DNA of 45,518 nt from the NCBI GenBank assembly GCA_017484095.1, contig JAFUTU010000047.1:1-45518 (forward strand). The letters run 5' to 3'. This stretch comes from Ruminococcus sp. (GTDB lineage: Bacteria; Bacillota; Clostridia; Oscillospirales; Ruminococcaceae). The notes under the pieces were generated by a model. That model saw only the letters and a list, made by a program, of their open reading frames with translations. It had not been told where the DNA came from and did no database searches. This document shows, piece by piece, positions 6,962 to 15,612 of the stretch (position 1 is the stretch's first letter; each line of letters starts with the position of its first letter). A program made the position numbers and the translations under genes.

Positions 6962-7813
6962 ATGATAGGATTGATATTAGAAGGCGGGGCAAGCAGAACA
7001 GTATACTCCTGCGGGATACTTGACGCTCTGCTGGATGCAGGAATAATGACAGACTATATCATAGGCGTCTCGGCAGGAGCGGCCTTCGGAGTTTCGTACG
7101 CTTCAAGGCAAAAGGGCAGAAATTTAAAGCTTGCAACAGAGATAATGCCTACAAAAAAGTATATGGGCGCTCACCATATGTTAAGACCATCTAATAAAAG
7201 CTATTATAATCTTGATTACGCTTTTGATGAAGTTCCGAACTCCGAGCTTCCGTATGATTATGATGCGTTCAGCTCATACGAAGGAATATTCGATGCTGTA
7301 GTAACAAATGTTGAAACAGGCGAAGCTGAATACATTGAGGTCCCCCGTAATGATAAGACCTGGCAGGCATTGAGGGCAACGTGTGCCCTGCCGATGCTTT
7401 TCCCCGAGATCGAGATCAACGGAGTGAAATATCTTGACGGAGGTATCGCTGATTCGATTCCCTATAAAAGAGCTTTAGAGGTCAGATGTGATAAGCTCAT
7501 AATCATTCTTACAAGGCCTAAAGGCTACGTTAAACAGACCGAGAACGCTACCAGGCTTTCGGCAAAAGCTTATGAAAAGCACCCGAGGTTTTCTGAAGCG
7601 CTTCTTACAAGAGCAGAAAGATACAATACCTGTATACAGGAAATAGAGGCACTGAAACAAAGCGGTAAAGCCTTTGTTTTCACGCCTAAGACCACCTTTG
7701 GCGTAAACAGGCTGGAAAATAACGGCTCAAAGCTCAGACGCCTGTATGATTACGGCTATAACCACGCTGAGTGGGCTATGGACGATCTGAGAAAATATCT
7801 TGGAAAAGAGTGA
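6962..7813 (+). CDS. Patatin-like phospholipase (RssA/YjjU-type)
   Basis: From ATG 6962 the product is 283 aa and begins MIGLILEGG. It has the oxyanion-type glycine/Arg loop (EGGASR), the nucleophile elbow GVSAG (Ser37) and the DGG motif DGGIADSIPY that supplies the catalytic Asp. Bacterial patatins are serine acyl hydrolases acting on phospholipids or acylated lipids, usually at the inner face of the membrane. An ATG at 6953 lies inside the hairpin described above, so 6962 is preferred. The gene follows the Tol/Exb-like set and overlaps or abuts a phosphoesterase, suggesting an envelope-lipid context. Substrate is unknown. Confidence 0.82.
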   Translation: MIGLILEGGASRTVYSCGILDALLDAGIMTDYIIGVSAGAAFGVSYASRQKGRNLKLATEIMPTKKYMGAHHMLRPSNKSYYNLDYAFDEVPNSELPYDYDAFSSYEGIFDAVVTNVETGEAEYIEVPRNDKTWQALRATCALPMLFPEIEINGVKYLDGGIADSIPYKRALEVRCDKLIIILTRPKGYVKQTENATRLSAKAYEKHPRFSEALLTRAERYNTCIQEIEALKQSGKAFVFTPKTTFGVNRLENNGSKLRRLYDYGYNHAEWAMDDLRKYLGKE

Positions 7814-7817
7814 TATA

Positions 7818-8678
7818 TTGAAACGCAGTACAAAGCTGTTGCTGACGGCAGGCGTCTGCTTTGCGGCCGGGTATGCACTGGTCTCAAACAGGCAGCTTCG
7901 AGTAAATGAGTACACAATGCTTGTTGACAGGCTCCCTCAAAGCTTTGACGGCAAAAAGCTGCTTCTGATAGCAGACCTTCACAAAAAAAGGTACGGCGAC
8001 AAGTTTGACAATCTCATAAATTCATGCCGTGCAGCAGAACCTGACTATATTTTCTTTGCGGGCGACCTTTACAGCCGTGACGAAACAAATATGGCTCCCA
8101 AGATAGCTTTGATGAAAAGGCTGAGAGCTATCGCGCCTACGTACTATGTCCTCGGCAACCATGAGCCTGACAATATGGATAACTGTGAAGCGCTTTGCTT
8201 CAGACTGAAACAGCTTGGCATAACTGTGCTGAGAAATGACAAAACTTATATACTCTCCCAGGGCAGAGCTATAGCTCTGTACGGCACTCAGCTGCCGCAG
8301 AGATATTACCGCAGAGAAGATTTCTCTCACGGAAAGCTTCCCGAGCTTGATAAAAAAACGCTTGATGCGCTTCTTGGCGAAAGTGATGACAGCGAGTGTA
8401 CTTTTCTTATCTCGCACAATCCATTCCCCTTCCCTGCCTATGCAGAGTGGGGTGCAGATGCGGTCTTTTCGGGGCATTGCCACGGCGGCATAATCAGACT
8501 TCCCCTTATTGGCGGCCTGCTCTCTCCCGAGAGAAAATTCTTCCCAAGATATTCTAAAGGCATTTATGAGACCGTTACCGAAAAAGGTACAGCATCAATG
8601 GCAGTAACAGTTGGCCTTGGCAAGTTCAGGCTCAATAATCCTGCCGAGATAATGCTCATAACTCTAAAGAAAAGGTGA
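7818..8678 (+). CDS. Membrane-anchored metallophosphoesterase (YkuE-like)
   Basis: The protein has a short basic start, one hydrophobic signal anchor, then a calcineurin-like phosphoesterase domain with all metal motifs: IADLH, AGDLYSRD, GNHEPD, SHNPF and GHCHGG. YkuE-type members hydrolyse phosphate esters, some with links to lipid metabolism, on the outer face of the membrane. There is no ATG. TTG 7818 gives 286 aa with an AAGAG about 7 bases upstream, while TTG 7800 gives 292 aa and overlaps the patatin gene by 14 bases; I prefer 7818 but cannot settle it. Tight coupling to the patatin gene implies joint expression. The next gene starts 4 bases later. Confidence 0.83.
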   Translation: MKRSTKLLLTAGVCFAAGYALVSNRQLRVNEYTMLVDRLPQSFDGKKLLLIADLHKKRYGDKFDNLINSCRAAEPDYIFFAGDLYSRDETNMAPKIALMKRLRAIAPTYYVLGNHEPDNMDNCEALCFRLKQLGITVLRNDKTYILSQGRAIALYGTQLPQRYYRREDFSHGKLPELDKKTLDALLGESDDSECTFLISHNPFPFPAYAEWGADAVFSGHCHGGIIRLPLIGGLLSPERKFFPRYSKGIYETVTEKGTASMAVTVGLGKFRLNNPAEIMLITLKKR

Positions 8679-8682
8679 AAAT

Positions 8683-9966
8683 ATGTATAAGCAAAAGCTT
8701 CACGAATATTTTGAAGCACATATGGACGAAATCCTGAACGACCTTGCACAAATTATAGCTATACCGAGCGTAGCAACCACCGATACCGAGATAAAGCCTT
8801 TTGGAAAGCACTCTAAAGCGGCGCTTGACTGGGGTATCAAAAAGCTCGATGAGCTCGGTATGACCACCAGAAATATTGATAACTACGCTGTCCACGGCGA
8901 CTTTTTCTGCGAGGGCGAACCCGTGCTGGCTGTGCTCTCTCATCTTGATGTTGTCCCTGCCGGTGAAGGCTGGCAGAGCGACCCTTTCAAGCTAGACATC
9001 AGAGACGATACCCTCTACGGCAGAGGAACTATAGATGATAAAGGCCCCAGTGTAGCGGTCATCTGGGCAGTTAAAGCTATAAAAGAGCTTGGAATACCCG
9101 TCAACAGGAATTTCAGAGTTATCTTCGGCGGCAATGAGGAAAACGGCTGCGAGGATATGGACTACTATGAGAAAAAGGTCGGCTTTCCAAAAATGGTTTT
9201 CACACCCGACGGCTCATTCCCTGTCCTCAACTGCGAGAAAGGTCTTGTTCACCTGACGTTCTCAGCGCCTTTGGATGGAGAGTCTTCATTATCGATAAAG
9301 GCAGGTCTGGCTCTCAACGCCATACCGGATCGCTGCGAGGTCGTGACCGACAGCGAGTCTGTCGTCATCAGCGGACGCTCTGCCCACGGATCAAGACCTG
9401 AGAACGGCAAAAACGCTGTAACAAAATTCCTTGCAGGATACAGCGGCAGCTCGCCTTATCTTCTGGCACTTAAAGACCTTTTCCCTCACGGGGAATACGA
9501 CGGCAAAAGCTGCGCACTCGGCTTTGAGGACAATATATCAGGCAGGATGACTTGTGCCCTTACAATGCTCAACACTGAAAATGGTAAACTCTGCGGCGGT
9601 ATAGACATCCGCTTCCCTATTGACAAAACCTATGCAGAGATAAGCGGCATCATCACATCATCGCTTGAAAATGCAGGCTTTACTATCAACAGCTGCGAGG
9701 GTATGGAGCCCCACTATGTTGATGAGAAGTCCGATTTTATACAGACCCTGCTACGTGTTTACGAAGACGTCAAAGGCGAAAAAGGCTACTGTATAGCAGA
9801 GGGCGGCATAACCTATGTCCACAATACTGACGGCGGAGTTGCTTTCGGTGCGGAATTCCCGTGGGAGAATAACAATATGCACGGCGCGGACGAGCACATT
9901 ACTATGGAAACTTTCAGATATAACCTCGAAATGTACGCGAATGCTATAATAGAGCTTACAAAATAA
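8683..9966 (+). CDS. M20-family dipeptidase (PepV-like)
   Basis: This 427-aa cytosolic zinc peptidase resembles PepV/Sapep-type dipeptidases, which cut dipeptides and beta-Ala or D-containing substrates. Ligand and catalytic motifs are LSHLDVVPAGEGW (His and Asp), GRGTIDDKGP (bridging Asp), GGNEENGCEDM (general base Glu plus ligand) and a C-terminal HGADE His. The HGSRPE segment of the lid domain, which holds a substrate-binding His, is also present. It follows the phosphoesterase by four bases with GGTGA as ribosome site, so it is the last gene of the block that started at 5261. A shared bidirectional terminator with tyrA follows. Confidence 0.88.
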   Translation: MYKQKLHEYFEAHMDEILNDLAQIIAIPSVATTDTEIKPFGKHSKAALDWGIKKLDELGMTTRNIDNYAVHGDFFCEGEPVLAVLSHLDVVPAGEGWQSDPFKLDIRDDTLYGRGTIDDKGPSVAVIWAVKAIKELGIPVNRNFRVIFGGNEENGCEDMDYYEKKVGFPKMVFTPDGSFPVLNCEKGLVHLTFSAPLDGESSLSIKAGLALNAIPDRCEVVTDSESVVISGRSAHGSRPENGKNAVTKFLAGYSGSSPYLLALKDLFPHGEYDGKSCALGFEDNISGRMTCALTMLNTENGKLCGGIDIRFPIDKTYAEISGIITSSLENAGFTINSCEGMEPHYVDEKSDFIQTLLRVYEDVKGEKGYCIAEGGITYVHNTDGGVAFGAEFPWENNNMHGADEHITMETFRYNLEMYANAIIELTK

Positions 9967-9969
9967 TAA

Positions 9970-9992
9970 AAGGGCGGATATCCTCCGCCCTT
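9970..9992. terminator. Terminator shared by the dipeptidase gene and tyrA
   Basis: AAGGGCGGA (9970-9978) pairs with TCCGCCCTT (9984-9992). The left A-run supplies the T-tract on the minus strand, so it is strongest for tyrA. Confidence 0.65.
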
Positions 9993-9999
9993 AGCTGTA

Positions 10000-10839
10000 T
10001 TAGATCGTGTTGTTTGAAAGCTCTTTAAGCTCTCTGCCGTCACGCAGTAGAGACCTGAGCTTGTCTGCATCGCTGCCTGAGATCGCATCACGGTATTCGG
10101 TCAGCCGCGCAATTATGTGATCTATCTCATCGGTTAGCGGCTCTCTGTTCATCAGGAAAAGCTCAGTCCACATATCTTCGTTGAGCTTTGCCACTCTTGT
10201 AAGGTCTTTGAATGAACCGGCAGAAAAGCCGCTCTGCTTCAAAAGGCTCGGGCTCTTGACATATGAGCTGGAAACAATATGCGCCAGCTGTGATGTGAAC
10301 GCTATCACCTTGTCATGCTCCTCAGGGGTCGAGATAACTACCCTTGCAAAGCCCATTTCCTTTGCAAGCGACGATACCTTTGAGACTGCGCCTATCTGTG
10401 TCTTTTCTGTAGTTGTGATAATAAAGCTTGCCCTCTCAAACAGATTGTCTACAGAGTATGCAAAGCCTGAGAACTCACGCCCTGCCATCGGGTGACAGCC
10501 CACAAAAGCGATACCTTTCTCAGCGCACACATCATCGACAGCGCTTACTATCTCGCGTTTAACGCCGCAGGTGTCGATCAGGATCGTGTTCTTCCCGAAA
10601 ACATCTGCATTATCAACTATATAATCTATAGTCTGCTTCGGGTGAAGGCAAACGATAATAATATCGCAAGCCGTGATATTTTCAGCAGTCAGCTCATCAT
10701 CAATGGCCTCCTGAGCAAGAGCCCCTGCAGTTGCTGCCCTGTCTATATCATACCCAAAGCATACGTGAGACGTATTCTTTTTTATACTTTTAGCGATAGA
10801 ACCGCCTATCAGTCCGAGGCCGACAACACCAATCTTCAT
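10000..10839 (-). CDS. tyrA: Prephenate dehydrogenase
   Basis: The 279-aa protein oxidatively decarboxylates prephenate to 4-hydroxyphenylpyruvate for tyrosine synthesis, using NAD(P)+. An N-terminal Rossmann fold starts with GVVGLGLIGGS. The family motif GCHPMAGREFSGF and the helical part with EEHDKVIAFTSQLAH, carrying the active-site His, are intact. The length fits the monofunctional form: no chorismate mutase and no C-terminal ACT domain, so feedback control would have to come from elsewhere. Its own consensus promoter lies upstream. It is far from the trp operon in this window, though both draw on chorismate. Confidence 0.93.
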   Translation of the reverse strand: MKIGVVGLGLIGGSIAKSIKKNTSHVCFGYDIDRAATAGALAQEAIDDELTAENITACDIIIVCLHPKQTIDYIVDNADVFGKNTILIDTCGVKREIVSAVDDVCAEKGIAFVGCHPMAGREFSGFAYSVDNLFERASFIITTTEKTQIGAVSKVSSLAKEMGFARVVISTPEEHDKVIAFTSQLAHIVSSSYVKSPSLLKQSGFSAGSFKDLTRVAKLNEDMWTELFLMNREPLTDEIDHIIARLTEYRDAISGSDADKLRSLLRDGRELKELSNNTI

Positions 10840-10883
10840 ATGATCTATCCCCTTTAAGATACTTTTATACTTTTATGTAATAA

Positions 10884-10912
10884 AGTATAGCACTTTTTAC
10901 CGCCGCTGTCAA
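10884..10912 (-). promoter_or_regulatory. Promoter of tyrA
   Basis: On the minus strand, TTGACA (10907-10912), 17 bases, TATACT (10884-10889) with TG one base upstream. Leader about 40 bases. Confidence 0.8.
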
Positions 10913-10939
10913 TAGCTGACACACCAAGGAGAACAAAAA

Positions 10940-12781
10940 ATGATAATCACTGAAAAAGAAAATGAAAGACTTCCCTATCTTCGTGACAAAACATCGCGCC
11001 TGACAACAAAGCCCGGCTGTTATATCATGAAGAACAAGGAGCTTAAAATAATATACATCGGCAAAGCCAAGAACCTCAAAAACAGGGTATCTTCATACTT
11101 TCGACCCTGGCAGGATCATCTTCCAAAGGTCTGGAAAATGGTCTCAAATGTTTATGATTATGACTTTATAGTGACAGATTCCGAATTTGAAGCTCTCGTA
11201 CTGGAATGTTCGCTCATTAAGCAGTATACCCCGAAATACAATATTCTTTTAAAGGACGATAAAGGCTACAGCTATATCCGCGTGACAAACGAGCCCTATC
11301 CCAGATTGCAGGCAGTTCTCCAGAAATATGATGACGGCGCCCGTTATATAGGGCCCTACACAAGCTCCTATGCGGTAAAGCAGGCAGTTGAAGAAGCGAA
11401 CAGAGTTTTTATGCTTCCAACCTGTACAAGAAAATTCCCTCAGGATATAAGAAAGCAGCGACCCTGTCTGAACTTTCATATAAAACAGTGTATGGGTGTA
11501 TGTACGGGTAAGATATCAGAGAAAGAATATAACGATATAGTTTCTCAGGCGATAGATTATATCAGGAATGGTTCTGAGCAGTCGGTCGAGAGAATGACCG
11601 AAGAGATGTATAAGGCATCAGAAGATATGAATTTCGAGCTCGCAGCCAGACTTCGTGACAGGATAGCTGCTATCACTAAAGCCTCCGAGAGCCAGAAGAT
11701 CATAGATGAACATATCAAAAACTGCGATATAGCAGCAATTGCCCAGAACGGAGAAAACGCCTGCGCCAGCATTATCATGTACCGCGGCGGCCGTCTGTTC
11801 GATAAGGCTTCGTTCTTTCTCGGAGATACAGACGATCAGGATAAAATGTATTCTGATTTTCTTATCCAGTATTATTCCACGAAGGACGATATCCCCCACG
11901 ATATCCTGCTGGAGACTGATTTTTCCGAAAGGGAGCTTGTTGCAAAGTATCTGACAGATAAATTTTCCCATACGGTCAGGCTCGCAGTTCCGCAAAGAGG
12001 TCAGTTCCTTAAGCTTACCGCTCTTGCCAAAAGCAATGCCGCCGAGTATCTTTCGATCAAGATAGGAAGGACCAGCCGTGAGATAATCGCCCTTGAAGAG
12101 CTTGCAAAATCACTGGGGCTGCCAAAGACCCCTAATTATATCGAGTGCTACGATATCTCAAATCTTGCGTCTGCCGATATGGTCGCAGGAATGGTAGTTT
12201 TTGAAAACGGCAGGCCGTGCAAAAAGAACTATAAGAGATTTTCTATAAAAACTGTCGAAGAGCAGAACGATTATGCCTGCATGGCAGAGGTACTCGAAAG
12301 GCGTTTCAGAAACTATTTTGAAAAGACCGACGAAGGCTTCTCTACCCTGCCCGATCTTATCCTCCTTGACGGTGGAAACGGCCACGTTAATGCTGTGGCA
12401 CCCGTTCTCGAAGCAATGGGTATCGACTGCCCTCTGTTTGGCCTTGTAAAAGACTCAAAGCACAGAACAAGAGCCGTTGCAACAGGCGGAGGAGAGATAT
12501 CTCTTACAAAAGCCAGATCAGCATTCAATCTTGTCACTTCTATTCAGGACGAAGTGCACAGATACGCTATTACCTATCAGGCTAAAAAGCATAAGAAAAC
12601 ATCTTTTGGCTTGCAGCTGACTAAGATAAAAGGCATAGGAGATAAAAAGGCACAAAAGCTCATAACAGAGTATAAGACAAAAGACAACTTAAAGCAAGCC
12701 TCTGCCGAGGAACTTGCAAGATGTGCAGGCGTGAACCTTGACACGGCAAAACAGCTTGAAGCGCTGATAAAAGAACTTTAA
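10940..12781 (+). CDS. uvrC: UvrABC excinuclease subunit C
   Basis: The 613-aa protein makes the dual incision around bulky DNA lesions after UvrB loading. In order it has a GIY-YIG nuclease domain (about 25-105, with CYIMKNK and IIYIGKAKNL; 3' incision), a Cys-rich linker, a UVR UvrB-binding motif (about 210-245), an RNase H-like endonuclease domain (about 390-540, with YDISN and LILLDGG; 5' incision) and helix-hairpin-helix repeats at the C-terminus. Length is standard. The start follows AGGAGA. It diverges from tyrA and is followed 12 bases later by folC, so the two are probably co-transcribed. Confidence 0.96.
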   Translation: MIITEKENERLPYLRDKTSRLTTKPGCYIMKNKELKIIYIGKAKNLKNRVSSYFRPWQDHLPKVWKMVSNVYDYDFIVTDSEFEALVLECSLIKQYTPKYNILLKDDKGYSYIRVTNEPYPRLQAVLQKYDDGARYIGPYTSSYAVKQAVEEANRVFMLPTCTRKFPQDIRKQRPCLNFHIKQCMGVCTGKISEKEYNDIVSQAIDYIRNGSEQSVERMTEEMYKASEDMNFELAARLRDRIAAITKASESQKIIDEHIKNCDIAAIAQNGENACASIIMYRGGRLFDKASFFLGDTDDQDKMYSDFLIQYYSTKDDIPHDILLETDFSERELVAKYLTDKFSHTVRLAVPQRGQFLKLTALAKSNAAEYLSIKIGRTSREIIALEELAKSLGLPKTPNYIECYDISNLASADMVAGMVVFENGRPCKKNYKRFSIKTVEEQNDYACMAEVLERRFRNYFEKTDEGFSTLPDLILLDGGNGHVNAVAPVLEAMGIDCPLFGLVKDSKHRTRAVATGGGEISLTKARSAFNLVTSIQDEVHRYAITYQAKKHKKTSFGLQLTKIKGIGDKKAQKLITEYKTKDNLKQASAEELARCAGVNLDTAKQLEALIKEL

Positions 12782-12793
12782 GGCGGTGAAAAT

Positions 12794-14056
12794 ATGAACT
12801 GCGGCCAGGGATATATAAACTCTTTCTCACACTCGGGAAAGCCTGTAAAAGATCTCTCAAGAGCAAGAGCGCTGATGTCAGCCCTGGGTGACCCCCAGGA
12901 CGAGCTCAAAATCATTCATATAGCAGGCACCAACGGTAAGGGCTCTATTTCACAGATGCTCAGCGAGATATGTCAGGATGCAGGTCTTAAAACAGGATCG
13001 TTCACATCACCTTATATTTTCAGATATAATGACAGGATAAAAGTTAACGGAGAGGATATTCCCGATGACGCTCTTGACAGGCTGGCAGAACGTGTCAGAA
13101 ATGCTGTCGAAGCATCACCGTATAAGGCTGAATTCTCCCAGTTTGAGATAACAATGGCTGTTGCCTTTCTTTATTTTCAAGAGACTGATTGTGATATAGT
13201 TATTCTTGAAGCAGGTCTTGGAGGACTTCTTGACTGCACTAATATTGTTAAACGCCCTCTTGCCTGCGTTATCGGTTCCGTCTCGTTTGACCATACACAA
13301 GTGCTGGGCGAGACCCTCTCGGAGATAGCTTATCAGAAAGCAGGAATCATAAAAAGCGGTACGCCTTGTATACTCAGCGCAGGCGCCGCTGATGAAGTTG
13401 TAAAAATATTCAACGACAAAGCAGCAGCTGAGAAATCCGACCTTATTATCCCGAACGGCGCCCTCTCGGTCATCTCTGCCGATATCAGGGGCAGCGACTT
13501 TATTTACCGTTCGCAACGGTACCATATCTCAATGCAGGGTGAGCATATGATAAGAAATGCACTTTCTGCAATAGAATGTATGAGTACTATAGGAGATAAA
13601 CTTGGAATAACAGTTGATAATATGAAGAGAGGCCTTTCAAAAGCAGTTGTTCCAGCAAGGGTACAGGTACTTAGTGAGCACCCCCTGCTGATAGTTGACG
13701 GAGCCCATAATGAGGATTCCATGAGAGCTCTGGCAAAGGCTGTAAAGGCATCGGGCGTGACCCCTGTCAACGTGATAGCAGGTATGTGCAAAGATAAAAA
13801 TATGCGCTCTGCACTGAAAGAGCTCGCAAAAGCTGCCGATAAGTTCTATACCTGCGACGGCTTTGACCCGAGAGCAGAGAGCGCAAAGGCTCTGGCTGAG
13901 CTTATCACCGAACTCGACGTTCCGGCAGAGCCTTGCGATATGAACGCACTTGATAAAGCTCATCAGCTTATGAAACAGCAGCCGAATTCACTTACTCTTA
14001 TCTGCGGATCATTGTACCTTTGCTCTCAGATCCTTAATGACATCGCAAAAATGTGA
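12794..14056 (+). CDS. folC: Folylpolyglutamate synthase / dihydrofolate synthase
   Basis: This 420-aa Mur-ligase-like enzyme adds glutamate to dihydropteroate and to reduced folates with ATP. It has the P-loop HIAGTNGKGS (near residue 39), the LEAGLGGLLDCTN magnesium/folate loop, the SFDHTQVLG motif that carries the conserved His, and the C-terminal glutamate-binding domain with VDGAHNEDS. Length and motif order are typical. The start follows GGCGGTG. It is 12 bases downstream of uvrC; the pairing is likely transcriptional convenience, not shared function. Confidence 0.93.
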   Translation: MNCGQGYINSFSHSGKPVKDLSRARALMSALGDPQDELKIIHIAGTNGKGSISQMLSEICQDAGLKTGSFTSPYIFRYNDRIKVNGEDIPDDALDRLAERVRNAVEASPYKAEFSQFEITMAVAFLYFQETDCDIVILEAGLGGLLDCTNIVKRPLACVIGSVSFDHTQVLGETLSEIAYQKAGIIKSGTPCILSAGAADEVVKIFNDKAAAEKSDLIIPNGALSVISADIRGSDFIYRSQRYHISMQGEHMIRNALSAIECMSTIGDKLGITVDNMKRGLSKAVVPARVQVLSEHPLLIVDGAHNEDSMRALAKAVKASGVTPVNVIAGMCKDKNMRSALKELAKAADKFYTCDGFDPRAESAKALAELITELDVPAEPCDMNALDKAHQLMKQQPNSLTLICGSLYLCSQILNDIAKM

Positions 14057-14084
14057 CGTTTATGTTACAAATTAATAAAAATTC

Positions 14085-14113
14085 TTGACATATCAATGAA
14101 TATATGGTATTCT
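14085..14113 (+). promoter_or_regulatory. Promoter of the ydjGHI-like operon
   Basis: TTGACA (14085-14090), 17 bases, TATTCT (14108-14113). The transcript would have a leader of about 85 bases that contains the hairpin at 14174-14197. Confidence 0.8.
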
Positions 14114-14164
14114 TACAAGTGTATGAGAAGATAAATTGTCGAATTGTCAGATCAACTTCATATT

Positions 14165-14204
14165 GAAAGGAGGGGCTTTCCAAAAAAACGGAAAGTTAAC
14201 ACCT
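14165..14204 (+). promoter_or_regulatory. Structured ribosome-binding region of the small exported protein
   Basis: AAAGGAGG (14166-14173) is followed by a stem, CTTTCC (14176-14181) with GGAAAG (14190-14195), extendable by two G-U pairs, and then about seven bases to ATG 14205. The same CTTTC can instead pair with GAAAG (14165-14169), enclosing the ribosome site in a loop. The two pairings exclude each other, so a translational switch is possible. No ligand is suggested by the sequence. Confidence 0.5.
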
Positions 14205-14489
14205 ATGATTAGTAAATTTTTGAGAACACTTGGCTTTGCAGTAATAAGCATGAGCACTGTGCTTACGCCAACTGTTGCCTATGCCGATGATTCAAACGCT
14301 GTTGTAGGAGCTGTTATCGGTGCTCCTCTGGTGGGTATCATAACAGGGTCAGTGCTGGTTAGCATGAGCAAGTCCAAGTACAAAGCTACAAAGGCTGATA
14401 AGTATATCAATTCGGATCTCGATATGAAGAGGCAGTATGACAACTATGTCAAAACTACCACTGACAAGAGAAAGATCTCTAACGACTAA
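14205..14489 (+). CDS. Small exported or membrane protein, unknown function
   Basis: From ATG 14205 the product is 94 aa. It begins MISKFLRTLG, has a hydrophobic core and a clear signal peptidase site after AYA (about residue 25), then DDSNAVV. A second hydrophobic stretch rich in Gly, Val and Ile (about 30-50) follows, then a basic, Tyr-rich tail. A longer reading from a TTG at 14136 would disrupt the signal peptide. It is the first gene of the ydjGHI-like operon, in the position where pspA lies in Bacillus, but it is not PspA-like: there is no long coiled coil. It may anchor or signal for that complex; this is inference. Confidence 0.6.
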   Translation: MISKFLRTLGFAVISMSTVLTPTVAYADDSNAVVGAVIGAPLVGIITGSVLVSMSKSKYKATKADKYINSDLDMKRQYDNYVKTTTDKRKISND

Positions 14490-14503
14490 GGAGGGCATAG
14501 AAT

Positions 14504-15592
14504 ATGGCTAACATTTCATATAAGTGCCCTACCTGCGGCGCTGAGATATTCTGGACGGCAGCCGAGAACTGCTTCCACTGTGAATACTGTGATGATAAGT
14601 TTTCTCTCGAAGAGCTTACTGCCGCTATGGAAAACCAGAAGGCTGATGCTCTTACCGAGGAGAACGTACAGAAGCATGAGGAGCTTGAAGAGGGCGAGTA
14701 TACACAGTCAAACGACGGAACCGTCGGAAATAACCTTGTTAAGTATTCCTGCTCGCACTGCGGCTCTGAAATAATAACTGACCGTTCAACTGCGGCAACA
14801 GTTTGTGTTTACTGCGGCAACTCCGTTGTTATGGGTGAGCAGATCATCAATGACTTTGCACCTAAGTACATAATCCCCTTTAAGGTGCCAAAGGAAAAGT
14901 GCATGAAGTCTTTCGCTGATTTCGCCAAAAAGCCGCTGACCCCTAAAAAGTTTGACGTTAATTCTGTTGTGGATAAGCTGCAGGGCGTGTATATACCGTT
15001 CTGGCTCTATTCCGGCAGCTGCCACGGAAACATCAAGTGCGAGTGTATCGACGAAAAAACATGGAGACAGGGCAATTACGAGTACACCGAGAAAAAATAC
15101 TATGATGTTTTAAGAGACGGCGTGCTTGAATTTGATAAGGTGCCCGTTGACGGCTCCTCTAAGACCGAAGACGATGCCATGGATTCGATAGAGCCGTTCG
15201 ATTTCAAAGACCTCAAGCCGTTCAATGCGGGATATCTTTCGGGATATCTGGCTGAAAGATACGATGAGGATAAAGAAAAGTGCTATCCGAGAGCCCAGCT
15301 CAGGATAGAGAACACCACCAGAGATCAGCTTGTAAACACCTGTAAGTACGATCACGTTAACGTTCAGGTCTATAACAAGAACACAAAGATAACAGGTGTT
15401 GATTACGCTATGTTCCCGACCTGGCTGTTCTATACCACATATGAGGACAAAAAATACTTCTTTGCAATGAACGGACAGACAGGAAAATTCATAGGTAACC
15501 TCCCTATAGACAAGATAAAGCTGACGATCTATTCTCTTATCGGCGCTTTGGGCGGAGGTATCCTCGGATATCTTCTCGGCGGATTTATGTAA
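14504..15592 (+). CDS. YdjG-like zinc-ribbon membrane protein
   Basis: The 362-aa protein has two TFIIB-type zinc ribbons (CPTCG...CEYC at about 8-30 and CSHCG...CVYCG at about 84-104). A long central beta-rich domain follows, with one C-terminal transmembrane helix (about 343-361) rich in Gly. This is the layout of B. subtilis YdjG, which works with YdjH and YdjI in the membrane-stress system that recruits PspA. The ribosome site GGAGG lies 14 bases after the small exported gene. A DNA-binding role is unlikely given the membrane tail; the ribbons probably mediate protein contact. Confidence 0.7.
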   Translation: MANISYKCPTCGAEIFWTAAENCFHCEYCDDKFSLEELTAAMENQKADALTEENVQKHEELEEGEYTQSNDGTVGNNLVKYSCSHCGSEIITDRSTAATVCVYCGNSVVMGEQIINDFAPKYIIPFKVPKEKCMKSFADFAKKPLTPKKFDVNSVVDKLQGVYIPFWLYSGSCHGNIKCECIDEKTWRQGNYEYTEKKYYDVLRDGVLEFDKVPVDGSSKTEDDAMDSIEPFDFKDLKPFNAGYLSGYLAERYDEDKEKCYPRAQLRIENTTRDQLVNTCKYDHVNVQVYNKNTKITGVDYAMFPTWLFYTTYEDKKYFFAMNGQTGKFIGNLPIDKIKLTIYSLIGALGGGILGYLLGGFM

Positions 15593-15612
15593 GAACGGAG
15601 TGTTGTTAATAG

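Noticed and set aside
5261..8678. Zorya-type anti-phage system (ZorA/ZorB)
   Set aside because: The channel subunit fits the same superfamily, but there is no OmpA-like ZorB domain and no helicase or nuclease partner. The neighbours are lipase and phosphoesterase genes.
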